From NCBI GenBank assembly GCA_001643675.2, contig LSRY02000021.1, forward strand, positions 1,178,001 to 1,242,000: DNA of 64,000 nt, read 5' to 3'. The translations under genes were made by a program, and so were the position numbers. Below the pieces are notes generated by a model, which saw only the letters and a program-made list of their open reading frames with translations, was not told the origin of the DNA and ran no database searches. Origin of the DNA: Monocercomonoides exilis. Taxonomy: Eukaryota > Preaxostyla > Oxymonadida > Polymastigidae. Numbering within the stretch: the first letter of the stretch is position 1; each line of letters opens with the position of its first letter. This document shows, piece by piece, positions 1 to 12,700 of the stretch.

Positions 1-950
1 ATTGGGAGAGGCAAAGATAAGAATGTGAATGAAACGAATGCGATTTTTATTGAAATAATCACTGTTATCCGAAGCAATAGAAGATTTTGTACAGAATGAG
101 GCAGCTTCGAATGCCAGAAAAAGATAACTATGAACGATGACGGTAATGAGGGAGAAAAGCAGTTGAAGCATTTTGAAAGAAATGAAGGATCCAAAGGAGA
201 GAAATGTCAAATATTTTTGTTGAGACAGTACCACCTTCCAAAGAATCCCACTGAGAAAAAAGGAAAAGATGATGTAACAACAGATAATCCATCTATACAA
301 TATATGTATGACCTCCGACCTCATAAAGCATATACAAGTGCTGCGCGGCAGTCGAGTTGCTCGTAAAAGTTTTGTCAAGAAACATGCAATCTGCAAGCCA
401 GGAACTATGCTTCCGTTCAAAACAGTATTCCGTTGGGATTTCCCTAACATGCTGAAGATGGCAGAGGTATCTGAACTCGGTAGAAGACGAAAAATATTTA
501 TGCATCAGCGCACTCGGAGCAAAAGCAGAACAAGAGCAGTATGCGCTAAAGAAGCATCGCAACTGCCACTTGAAGTGTCAGACAACATTGCCAGCAACAC
601 ACATTGCTCACATGGCGTCTGAAGAGGCTTGTCAAACACACCCTCTCCTTCTGCTTTTTTCTTCCAATCTCCCACATTTATTATTATTTTTGTTGTTGCT
701 GCTGCATATAACCCATCGACACTTCAGCACTAGCATTCGCCCAACCCCTTTTATTCTTGCCTTCTCATTCACTCTATCAACAGGGAAAATGCAACTCTTT
801 GTGCCTGCTATTGATGGAGATGCAGGAGAAGCAGCTGAAGCACGAGGAAAAGAGGAAAATGATTAGAAGATATCTGACAAACCAGCGGCGTATCTGGCGG
901 ATGAGTACGGCACGAACGTAAAGACGAAACCGCACTGCCTTCTTCTTCTT
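1..950. other. No recognisable gene
   Basis: I see no frame with convincing coding character or similarity to a known family here. The short open frames (about 100 aa or less) lack recognisable domains. The stretch leads into the pyrimidine-rich microsatellite that follows. Confidence 0.4.
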
Positions 951-954
951 CTTC

Positions 955-1290
955 TCCTCCTTCTCCTTCTCCTTCTCCTTCTCCTTCTCCTTCTCCTTCT
1001 CCTTCTCCTTCTCCTTCTCCTTCTCCTTCTCCTTCTCCTTCTCCTTCTCCTTCTCCTTCTCCTTCTCCTTCTCCTCCTCCTCCTCCTCCTCCTCCTCCTT
1101 CTTCTCTTTCTCCTTCTCTTCCTTCTTCTTCTGATCTAATCACTCAAACAACTGCTCAATCTTCTTCTTCTTCTTCTTCTTCTTCTTCTTCTTCTCCTCC
1201 TCCTTCTTCTTCTTCTTCTTCTCCTTCTTCTTCTTCTTCAAATTCTTCAAATTCTTCAAATTCTTCTTTTCTTTCTTTCTTTCTTCTTCT
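955..1290. repeat. CTTCTC hexamer and CTT trimer microsatellite tract
   Basis: A long polypyrimidine tract. First come roughly 20 near-perfect copies of CTTCTC (about 955-1075), then CTC and CTT runs interrupted around 1120-1150, then CTT/ATT-CTT units to about 1290. On the minus strand it reads as Glu-Gly and Lys/Glu homopolymers, which I treat as translation of the repeat and not as genes. Confidence 0.9.
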
Positions 1291-1512
1291 TCTTCAATAC
1301 CAACGTCGATGTCAACTTTATCTTTGGAGTATAAATTACCTTCATTTATTGAAGAGAGTAACGCAACAGATGCAAAAATTGCTAAAACCAAAACAAACAA
1401 AGGAGAAATCAAAGAAGAAGAAAACGGAATACAAGATTGTTAGAATATTTTGCAACTCTGCACAAAGATGCATGGCGAAGAGAATAAAGAGTTGAGTGGA
1501 GCATCTGTGTGA

Positions 1513-3830
1513 GTGAATCAATCCTTATTCCTCTCATCACGTTCAATGCCCTTTATGTCCTTCTCCCAATTAACAATTTTCAACATTTCAACAGCATCAT
1601 CAGATTATTCACCTCCAACAACTACATCAACCCAAGCTACATGTGTGATTGGAAGCTACTCATTTTCATCGGTTTGTGATACATGTGAGGGCGGGGTTAT
1701 TCCCTTTCTGACTGCCTCAAACATTTCATTCATTGGATGCTATAGAACAAGGAAAGCGGAGGCGCTATTGAAGCCAAGGAGGCAAAGCATAAGTTTTGAT
1801 GGAGCAAATACTTTTATTTGGTGCGAATGGAACAGATCAAAGTCAACAGGAAACAATGATTCTTCAACCAACGGAACATTAAGCTGAGAGGTTATCTGCA
1901 TGTGCAACCAATCATTTGTCACTGTGTCTGTTTCGAATTGCTCTTTCAATGATTGAGGTGCTCATTATGATGGAGGAAAGCATATTCTGTTTTAGTCTCA
2001 AAACAATCGAAAGCGAAAACAACACATTCAATGCTTGCTTCACACAATCAGTTACAGACGTGGGATTTTTAGTCAATTATATTTCTTCATGCATTCGGAT
2101 AATCAAATATGAACATCAAAAACGAACAACATGAACTTTGTTTTGGAATTGAAACTTACATTGCATCAGGTTTCAGATGCAGGATGTATCGAAAAAGGAA
2201 CTGGAAAGGAGAAGAGAGCACATAAGTTTTGAATACTGTTTCTCTTCATGCTCAATTGATTATCATTGTCGCAGGGATTTGTTTCCAGAAAAGACTTTTG
2301 TGCCTTTTAATGACTATTTTTGTTTCGTTCGATTTTCTTCGGTTTGTACAAAAAAAAAGTTCAACTCATGATCATGACGCATTATATGTAGATAGAAACA
2401 ATCTATGCTTTCCCTTGAATAATTCTACCAAAACTATTGTTCGACTAACGAAGACAAGCATTCTGTTTTTAACGGATATTGAATCTGCAGCTGTGTATAT
2501 CAGTATATGGAAAGAATAGATTGGCTTCAGTGAAAGATAATTAATTGACTTGAAGCAGCGGTTTGATTCAGGCAAGTTTTTTGAAATAAAGTTTGATAAA
2601 CATGCAAAACAATATTAAGTGAAGTCAACCAGATCTCTGTACTCAGAGCGTCCCCATTCGCACTAATGAAAGGGAATCATCTTAGCGAAACTACAATTCT
2701 TGGGTTAGAAGAAAAGGAAACATCGTTAACAGCTCAGTGAAGTGAAAACAGTCCGATTGGAGAGAAACAACTTACTTCTTTTACAATGATATCACTCGGC
2801 ACATTGAGTTGAAAGATTGACATGGAGCATCCAAGGATAAATAACTGATTATGGGAAACCAAAATTTTAAAAGAAATTGAAATATCTGAAAAAAGTGGAG
2901 AACTTTTCTTTAAATTTCATTGATTTTTTCAAGTTTACCAGAAGAACATTTTATTTTTGCGTTTAAATATTTTGTTCATGGAGGACATTGACTTTGAGTT
3001 GCATAGAGAATAACCATTTGGCAATGACTGAACCACTTTTTGCTATATGATTATTTGTTGGATCAGCATCCGAAGAAAGTTGGTTATCGAAATGGACAAA
3101 ATGGAATGCAACTCTGATTGGAAGATATGGGATGGTTGTGGAAAAGAAAGTAGCAGAATTGGAAACATTTGCTGTGTGAAACATAGAAATCGAAGATTGT
3201 GAGTGTGTGAATGGAAGTTTCAGTGGAATGCAAGTTGATAATTATCACTTTAAAACATATCACGGAAAAGACTTCAAAAGCGATGAAAAGTGAAACAACA
3301 ATTTCCAACAAATGAAAAAGTGGAAAATACAGCAGAGGGATAACGTTACAAACGGCTGATAACTCTGATAACTACGTCATGGCGTTTGAAAATATTTTTG
3401 GTTATACTGCTTCGTTGAGTGACAACTATCTGTTTGTGAGCGGGAGCAATTCAGCGAGCTAGGCAATAACAACAGAAAAGCTGAATGTCCAGCATGACAA
3501 TTCCAAATACAATGAGCTGGTGGGATATGATCGGAGTGACACAACAATGGGGCTGTTCACATTGAATGTGTTTTTGGATGCCTTTTCAGGAGCAGCACAT
3601 GTGGGGAAGGGGAAGGATGGGCTGGGTGGATAGGACTAATAGTTTTGTGGGTTTGCTTATTATCCGTGTACAACCATCAATTACGATGTACAAGTGTGAA
3701 ATCCAAGAGCAAAAAAGAAAATTGAACTAAATTCGTGGTTTGAGTTAACAAAAGTGATTGTGCTGATAGATTCCTTTGAATGGGATGTGTTTAGAGCTAC
3801 AAAGGAAATAGAAGAAAGTGTTTAAGAAAA
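1513..3830 (+). pseudogene. Decayed beta-helix surface-protein gene
   Basis: This is a remnant of the same family as the genes at 6752-14590 and 16784-18058. The first part (1513-1887) carries the motifs FIGCYRT and FIWCEWN, which recur in the same order in the 16784-18058 protein. Further on, in other frames, it reads as Cys-rich strands such as SVSNCSFND followed by a stop. From about 3370 a single frame reads through several stops and includes FCGFAYYPCTTINYDVQV near 3650. This is the Cys-Gly...Pro-Cys module boundary seen in the intact receptor. No frame stays open for more than about 125 codons and at least six in-frame stops or frame changes are needed, so it is a dead copy. The 5' end is not identifiable, and the upstream microsatellite may mark where it was lost. 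Confidence 0.7.
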
Positions 3831-4004
3831 ATACATTTTGGATTCTTCCATCTTGATTGAGGCGATTCAGAGATGAAGATTCAAACTTAATATATCGTTG
3901 CTATCTGATTGAAAGAAAAACAACACAAGATAATGTTAATTGCAATATATTGCATCTACGTGAAATGAATATAAAACTGATCTGAAATTAGAGAAATAAT
4001 ATAT

Positions 4005-5945
4005 CTATGATGTGAACATTGATGAAGATCTTCTAACTTTTTGCCTTTCTGCATGAGCTCGATTGTTTATTTCCTTCAGCTTTTGTCTTTCAATTTCTCT
4101 TCTGCAGGAAAATTGTTTGGCCTGCATATTAAATATGGCATCTTCTTCTTCAAGTTCATGGTTCTCAATAACCATGTTAGTCAACCAGCAAGCAATCTTC
4201 GCATCTTCGGAGAATGTGTTCCTTCTTCCCGTGTACTTCTCGGCAAACCTCAGTCATAGCTTCTTCATCCTTCCGAAGAATTGCTCTACATATATTCTTT
4301 TTTTCGCCAGTTGTCTGTTATATTCCTCAATAAGCTTTTCTTCTTCTTCTTCGTCTTCTCCTTCTTCATCAGAATGTTCATCAACTTCTTTCACTTTTAC
4401 AACATCATCAATTATACACAATGAAGATGATTCACTTCCAGAATTATTCAAAGATGAATGCATATAACTTGGAGTATCGAAAGGAAAACAGAAATTTTGA
4501 GAAAAGTTCAAAGTGGGTGAATTTAATGAATTTGACTGCACATATGGAGAAGAGGCATTGGAGGAAGAGCCGAAGGAGGTTGTTGTTTCTAACGATGGAA
4601 TCATTGAATTGGTTGAATTCGAAGAACATATGTTTTGTTGTTGCCTATGATTATTGATGGATGAACAAAGTTTCTGTGATGAATTCGATTTGGATTCTTT
4701 CCAGATTTTCATAAGCATCATTCGAGATTCCGCGTTCTTTGGTGTGGTGTTTTTTTTGATAGGGGTTTACAAATCAATATCAGGGAATTGCCCTTGATAA
4801 CCCCTATCTCCCATTATGGACCAGCTTCCCTTTTCATCTTGCTCCGAAGATCGAAGAAGTTCTTCAGGTGTTTTTTTAAGATACTTCACGTATCTTTCAA
4901 CACCATTCTGATACAATTCAATATCATGAACTCCTCCTTCCACAGCATCCGACACAAACAAGGCTTTGTGCGGAAACCATGAACTGACTGCAACTTCAAA
5001 TTTCATGCAATAACAATAATGATGACCATCGAATAGCTTCTTCTTATCTTCGTAATCAATAACAGGAGTTGCAACCTTCACTGTTGTTGCGTCTACAAGG
5101 AGTGCTACATTTGAGAAAGGACCAGGAGCTGGAAGAGGAGGGCGAGGAGGAGATGAAAATCTTCTTTCCAACACATCAAGAAGAATCGGTCTAACTTCTG
5201 TTATGGCTTGGCAAGCCATTGTTTCAGTAATTTTCAATGAAGAAGCAATCTTCTTTAGAGTATCGGAGCTTGATATCCATTCCAAATATACTAATAGCTG
5301 ATCGTGCGGTGTCAATGTTCGGTGGGGACCTCTTTTGGGTGTTTGGACGATGCGCGAGCGAACAAGGTTTCCCAGTTGGATCAACGTGTTTATTGGAAGG
5401 TGTAAGTATTCATTCTGAGTTTTTTCCATCATAAAATCAAAAATGAATCCATATGATTCCTCTTCTTCTGATTCATTGATATCAACATCAACTGACTGTA
5501 TTTTTTTAATTTCATTTTTTCTTCTTTCCTCAAGTGAATTGATATCTATATGTTTTATCATTTTTTGTTGATGCTTTTTCCAATTCATATCGGTAATTTT
5601 TCTTTCAATGTCTCTCATGTTTTTCTTTTGTTTTGAGTTGGGTGAGGCTTTTGATGTTATTTCCTCTTCATCTTCATTTGGCTGATCATGTTTTAAAACT
5701 GAAACAGAATTTCTATGCTTGTCAAAAACATGTTTATCACAACTTTTAGTAACATTTTGGACTTGATCCACAAATTGAAGAGATGATGATAATAATATTG
5801 AATCATTAAGCAATTCAATATCAATTGCATTTTGTGACAGCTCGTTGTCTCTTTCGTTTCTTAATCGTTTCTCTGAAAGTTGTGAACTTAAAGAAAATAG
5901 AAATTGGTGATTTTTAATGAAATACACACATTGTATACGGATCAA
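4005..5945 (-). pseudogene. Harbinger/PIF-like (DDE_Tnp_4 type) transposase, two in-frame stops
   Basis: On the minus strand one frame runs from about 5945 to a TAG at 4005-4007, broken only by TAA at 4767-4769 and TGA at 4254-4256. In order it has a charged N-terminal region, a helix-turn-helix-like segment (IASSLKITETMACQAI), and then a DDE nuclease core. Candidate catalytic residues are the Asp in LLVDATTVKV, the Asp in GGVHDIELY (with GDRGYQGQ shortly after) and the Glu in VEQFFGRMKKL. After the TGA the family-typical CWLTNMVIEN segment follows. The TGA lies where this family often has Trp (FGRMKKLW), so it looks like a TGG to TGA nonsense change. About 646 codons in total with no frameshift implies recent inactivation. 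The annotated first ATG may lie in an intron. I could not fix the element's terminal repeats. Confidence 0.8.
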
Positions 5946-6751
5946 TGATTTCTGAGCTATTTTTGAATAATCTCTTTTTAGGTAAAAAATTCGAAGGTTG
6001 CATATATTGACAAGTACTTGATAAATGATAAACTCAAAATAATTGGTTATGATAATTATTAATGTTGGTATTTGTGATATCTGTTCTTTTTCACGAATTT
6101 TTGTGTTACAGAAAAAAAAAACTGTGAGATAAAAAAAATATAAATAAAAAAAGTTATTTTTATTACAATTTTTTCTATACTCAATAAGACTGACTTTTTT
6201 TCAAAAGAATTAGTAAAACTCAAAAAACCATTGCAAAACTCGAAATAAGTGGGTTATTTCAAAATAACTTCATTATTTCAAAATTTTCCAAATATTTCAC
6301 ATTTCATCTATTATTATTGAAAATTGTACAATTTGTTTTTTGCAATTTTGTGTTGCTTTCAAAATCGCTTTGTTTTTTCCACAATCTTCTTCATTTCCAA
6401 GCGCTAATGGACAACTCATTTCCAACCTTCGAATAAAAACAAAAATTTCTAGAAGGAATTGCAAGATTGGAAATTCAAATTTGACAATTAAACTGAAAAT
6501 CGTAGAAAAATGTTTTGCATATCCACGTATCCATCCATATTTGAGACAGACACTCACACATGCACACTCGTTCCATCTTCATCTATTCATCTTGCTTGGA
6601 ACATCAACTTTGATCATTGCTCATCTCCAAAGTCATCTGAAATGCATTCGATAAACATTTATCTCTTCTCCACACAATTCAGTTTCTGATCTCTTGACTG
6701 AGCAGCAATCCAATCGCTTCCATTCCAATTCCGTTAACGCCCACTCGATCC
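5946..6751. other. AT-rich intergenic region
   Basis: About 800 bases between the transposase remnant and the 3' end of the large receptor gene. There are A/T runs and short self-complementary stretches (for example GGGTTATTTCAAAATAAC near 6250) but no supported gene. Confidence 0.5.
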
Positions 6752-9700
6752 TCACTGCTCAATCAAGCTGCTGAAATTGCTCTCTTCACAGTCCCCTGTC
6801 TCATCATCAATGTCCACTGCATCAGAAACAGTCATCACAACCGCACCTGCTGGAAACCGCTGAATGAACTCTCGCTTCAGTATCACCAACGATGGACGCT
6901 CTGAAGGCGTTTGGAGCATGCAATTCTTCAAAACCCCTCCCAGTGTTGACTCCTCAGCCATCCCCATCTCTGGCCTCTCACCATTAACAATCTTCTTTCC
7001 TGCCACTTCTGCCTCGTACTCGCCAAACGGAATCTGCAACGTCAAGCACTCCCAAAGCATTATCCCAATGGAGAAGGAAACTGAGCTCTTCGTTGCTCCC
7101 ATATTCTTATTCATCATCAGTTCTGGCGCCTTCCACCGCATGCACTCCTTCCTGTTGTCGTCATCGTCCTCAAACGCCGATGAGGGCGGAGGCGATCCTC
7201 TGCCGTTCCCATTCGCACACGAGCAATCAGAGGAAGAGGTGGCAATAGTTGTGGTTGATGAGATAGATGATGAATCTGAATCATCTGACGAAGAGGAGCA
7301 GTCAGAGTGCATCACAATGCAAATGACCATGTGTTCTGAGAATAGCACAACGTGTGGACTGAGATTGGAAAGAGATTGAAGAGGGTTTTCCATTTCATCA
7401 AAGGAGCGGAGCGCAAGATTTGCCACCCAGAACAGGATCTGAGCAGCTGTCTGCTCCCTCTCCTGAAGAGTGCCTATCGCCATCTCTTTCTTCTCGTTCC
7501 TTCCATGCAGCAACATGAACATCGAATCCCTCAGATCCACAATGAGCTTCTCATGAGGCGATGAACAGGCCATTGCATCCACCAGATTCGACATCGACGA
7601 GGTGGTGGGGCACAGATCCTCTCCCCGAACAAAAGTGGATTCAGTGTCTGAAGTGTCTGTGGTTGAAGTGGATGAAATTGACGGAGATGGTGATCCCTTT
7701 CTAACTTCTTCTTCTTCCTCTTTCTCATCAACCTTTTCCAACATCCATTCAGGAATCTTGTCTGAATCTCTCCCAAGAATGTATTCAGTCGAGTCACTTT
7801 CACTCAACAAATGCTCAGATGACTCAGAGTGCCCCAAACTTTTCTCATACACCCTCTTCTTCATCCTCTCTTCGTTCTTCTTCTCTGCCTCCCTCTCTGC
7901 TCTCCTCCACTGATCTTCAGGCGACATCTCCATTGTCACCATCTCAATCAATTTCGGATCTTTTCTCACTGTGTCATTCACAATCTCTCTCAGATCTTTT
8001 GTCCTTCTCTTTTGTTTTCTCCATCGAACAATAAATGCAACTGCAATGATAAGAACAATCAACAATATAACCACAAGCACAATAACAATAATCGGCCATA
8101 TAGATTTTTCTTTCTTTCCTCCTTCAACAATCTTTTCATCTCCTTTTGGTTCAGATTCACTTTTGTTCTTCAGAACAAAAGGTTCTGTGGAAGATGGATT
8201 AGAAACATGTCCAAACAATATGCACACAGCCACTTCTGCTTCTGTTGGAGCAGAGCTTACCAAAGACGAACCTATCTTGCCCTGGACTTCTTCCTCAGAA
8301 ACAAACTCATCTTCCGCAAAAGCGTGAGTCTCGATTGAGCTGACATTGTTTATTTTTGACACAATCTGGAATCCCAGATTGCATGGCAGAAGAAGTGTCC
8401 CTCTGAAAGTCAGTTCAACTATATCCTCTTTTTGAGTTGTTTCAACTGACTTCAGTGTTGGAATGAAGAACTCGGATGATCTTTCAGCAGCAATCCCCAA
8501 CAGCTTGCATCCTTCATTCAAAATCCAAAGTGAAGTATTTCTTTCCCATCCATCTCCTCCTTTCAAATCAACAACATTGAGTGTTCCGCTGCCTGTGCAG
8601 AATACATTTCTTCTTGCAGACCTGTATCTTTCGATGCTTTTGCTGTTATTCTCAAACAAGCAGCTTTCGATAACAGCACTTCCACCACTGATCGACAGCC
8701 CGCCTTTTGAAGAGTTTGTGATCGATGTGTCCTTCATCTCCAGCAACCCTTCACACACATCAACAAGCGATCCAGTCCATTTGCACACATCCTCATCTGC
8801 TCCATTCTTTTCGCTCTGATGCTCATCCTCACATCCAATCAGTTCGCATGACTGCAGAGACAGAGATGCCCCAGATGATATTTCCACCAAGCTCCCTTTC
8901 TCTGAAGGTGTGAAGCATCTTTCAAACGAACAATTCAACAATTGGCTTCTTGTTTTTTCACACGCCGACTCAACCACATGGGAATTGCTGCTGCTGCTGT
9001 TGCTGCTGGTGATGTTTGAGAACGATGATATGCCCATCTGCAGAACAACCTTTTCTCCAGCATCTTTCTCACTCACATGCTGATTCTTCCCCTTTGCCAG
9101 AGAAATAAAGTTTTCCCCACACAGAACAACATCAGATGCAGCCAGCTGCATGATGTTCACTGATGCACTCGACTCAACAATCATTGCAGTTGCAGTTGTT
9201 TTTATTGTGGATATCTCGATCTGGTTCAGAGTGGCAGCTGACCCACTCTTGAAGAGGAACAATGGCTGAGCTGTGCCCATCACACATATCGAGCTCTTCT
9301 CCATCTCAAACACTCCTCCTTCAACCACAATAACACTCGAATTGAGAGTGGACTCAACAGATGATGACTGCAGAGTGCAGCCTGAAAATGCCAACGATCC
9401 ATTCAATTGCTTCATAATCGCTGTGTGCTCTGCTGAGAAATGCTCGTCAAACGAAAACAAGCAGTCTTCGACCAAACACTCGTTTTCAAACAACATGATC
9501 CACGATCCCTCAGACTCCTCTTCAATCGATGAATTGAAATGAATTGCTGATTGGTGTTTGGTGATCGACTTCAGCGTGAGATCGCTGACGACTGTCGGCT
9601 CAGCCACCACACTCGATGAGTCAACACATATCGCATTGAACAGCCCAGCCTGCACATGCCTCACTCCGTGTGACACGCTTCGGCAAGGATTGTCCTGCTT

Positions 9701-12700
9701 CCCACACTGGTTGCTGTCTTCAAACTCCATCGACACAAACACCTGCGGCGTGTACAGAAATGTGATCAGCGGGATGAGATCGATGTCTGAATGTGCTGAG
9801 TCGCTCCCACAGATCGATGTGTTCATGCGCAGCGAGGGCTGCGAAAAGTCAAGAGCGAAAAGTGTTTCGTTGATCTGCTCATCGATCGAATGGCAGTTGA
9901 TAAACACATCCTTCCCCATGAATGCACTGTTCATCATGAATTGAACACCCGCAATGTGAAGAAGGAGCGGTTTGGAAGGGGTTTGAAAGGGAGCATCTGG
10001 ATCGCAAAAGTCCAGCATCATCCCGCCTCCTCTCCCTGTGCTCTCAGAACAAGCACACAACACAAATGTGCAGTTTTTCACTCCCAGGCTCGACTCCTCA
10101 TTCTTCATGTGCATCATCAGCCCTCCTCCTCTGTTGCTTTGCCGGCTGAGGCAGTTCCAGAATGTGCAGTTCTCCATTCCGCACTTCAAACCAGCAAACT
10201 CATCCACACCCAAAAACACTGATCCTTCCTCAGTTCTCGACACATTCTCGACTGTGACAGATGTCATGTTCATTGATGGGCAATCCACTGGCAAATCAGG
10301 TGAATCTCCTAAAGCCAACTGATTTGAATGGAGTCCAGTGGGGAAAACTGATATGAAACTGTCAGAAGAAACAGACGAATTGATGAACGATGTGTTGTGC
10401 ATGTGCGCTGAATGGAAATTGGCTGACAGTCGCAGAAAAGGATTTGCCAGAGACAAAGTCACAAGTGCACAGTGCTCCAGGGAGACATCCCCTTCCGCAA
10501 TGTCAAGCACACACAAGGAAGAAGAAGAAGGAGACAAGGTGTCAGATGGAATGAACCTGCAAAGAGAGAAAGACACCGAATACACAGACCGGATGAATGA
10601 TTTGTGGAACTCATATCTGCTCGGAAGATCGATTATTAGGTTTGAAAAGGAAGCATTCACCGAGTTGGAGATCAGCGAGCCATCATCCGAGGAATCTCCA
10701 TCACCAGAAACGAACAAGTGCACAGCCTCATCACCTCCTTCAACTGAAATTAAAGGCCGGTTTTCATCAGACGGTTTGGAAGGCAGCAAGGATACTGAAT
10801 GTTTGAGCGAAGCCGATCCTTCCACTTTGATGATCGATTTCTCCAAAGCAACTGGAGAGAATCGCATTTTGATCATGTGGTCGATCGAGGAGCATGGCGC
10901 TTCTGAATATCCACATCCACTGAAGCCTCCTCCTTTCTCTTTCGAAACAAACCCTTTCCCACTCCAATTTGACCACAAATACACAACAAGCGGGATCTCA
11001 TATTCTTCTCCTGTTGTCATCCCTTCCCATCCACACAACTCATCCAGTGATTCCAACTCCTCTGAACTCATCTCCCATTTGAAATGATCCTTGTTCACAA
11101 CTTCTCTCAGATCCCATCCTGAAACAAACATATTCTTCCCTTTCCAGGCATTGCATCCCTCAAATGTCATTCCTTCCATCACAAATTTCTCTATTTCCTC
11201 TGGCAATGCAACAAACATTCCTCCTCCCATTCCCTTTCCTCCATCCACAACATCCTCTGATGGAACTTCACATTCAGACAAATTCACATTTTTCATTTCC
11301 AAACTCCCTCCACTTCCAATTAATATCATCATCCCTCCTCCTCTCAGTCCTTCTTCGTTTTTGCACTTTGATGATATGTTCGTGTTTTTGATCGATATGG
11401 TTCCTCCCCCACTCGTTTCCACTGTCATGCATCCACCACTTCCTCCCTCGTTTGCCATCTCTGTCAGCGTGCATCCCTCAACTGCCACTCGTGATGCTCC
11501 ATTCACATTGATTGGCGAAAGTGCTGTGAAAGTGATATCCTCAGAAACAACCAATCCTGTGAGCTCCAATTCACCTCCACTCACATGAATTAACGAAAAT
11601 GCCACAGAGCTTGCAAGAGAATCAGCTGAAAATGCAATCGAAATATTGCTCAAAGAGAGAAAGATTGATGACTGAATAATTGAAGACATTGAGGAAGGAA
11701 GAACACGAGGAAGAGCAAAAGAGAGAAAAGACAGAGAAAAGCTGCCAGAGCACTGAATAACATTGTGGCAGTCAGTGGAGATACTGTCAGTCAAGCCAAC
11801 ATTCACCAAGGGATATTGGCTCGAAGAAGATGATGCAGATGAAGAAGAAATTGATATTTGAGATGTTTGAAACAACGGCACAACAAACGGATTCTTGATC
11901 GATGCTGATGATATCACTTCCACCGAATTCACAAGCTCATTCACTCGCTCACGAACACAGAAGTCGATTGTTGAACAGCAGAAAACGGAATATCCACAAT
12001 GCGAATGATCTGCACCACTCCTTTCGTCAACTGATATGGGAGATTCAAAATCACACAAATACACACACAGTGGAATAACTGGCAACGATGTCCCATCCTC
12101 GCATCCACACAACTTCTCTTCATTATTCATGCAGTTTCCATCTTTGAAGAATCCAAAGGATGCTTGATCAATTATCTCATCCAACAAAAGCCCGCTTCCA
12201 CATTGAACAAACACATCACTTCCATGAAAAGCTTTGTTTGGGTTTTCTTCAGAAAATATCACAGATTCATAAATGGTGAAATCCGATTCAGTCGAATCAA
12301 CATTTATGAACAACCCTCCTCCTCTCCCCTTTTCCTCAAGACTTCCTGCACAACACCCCTCAAACATTGTTGTTCCATTCACAATCAACTCTCCTTTCCA
12401 TTCTCCTCTCATCCCCAGACCACCACCATCTTTTCCTGCTGATACATTCTCAAAAAGGCAGTTTTCAACAACAACACTCCCCGTGGATGCATCATTTCTC
12501 TCAATTATTCCTCCACTTCCTGATTCCCTTTGAATCGATGTGAAGTTTGTGTTCACCACGTGCAACACTGATCCAGACTGATTCACATTGAATGAAATCA
12601 AACTGTCAGAAATGAAATTCATGCCAGAAATTCCAACTCCTGACAATTCCACATTTCCTCCAAATATCTGCATGAAAGACACTTCAAGCAGCAATTTACT

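Noticed and set aside
808-1143. Gly-Glu repeat protein on the minus strand
   Set aside because: The open frame is explained by the CTTCTC hexamer array, and no non-repetitive domain flanks it.
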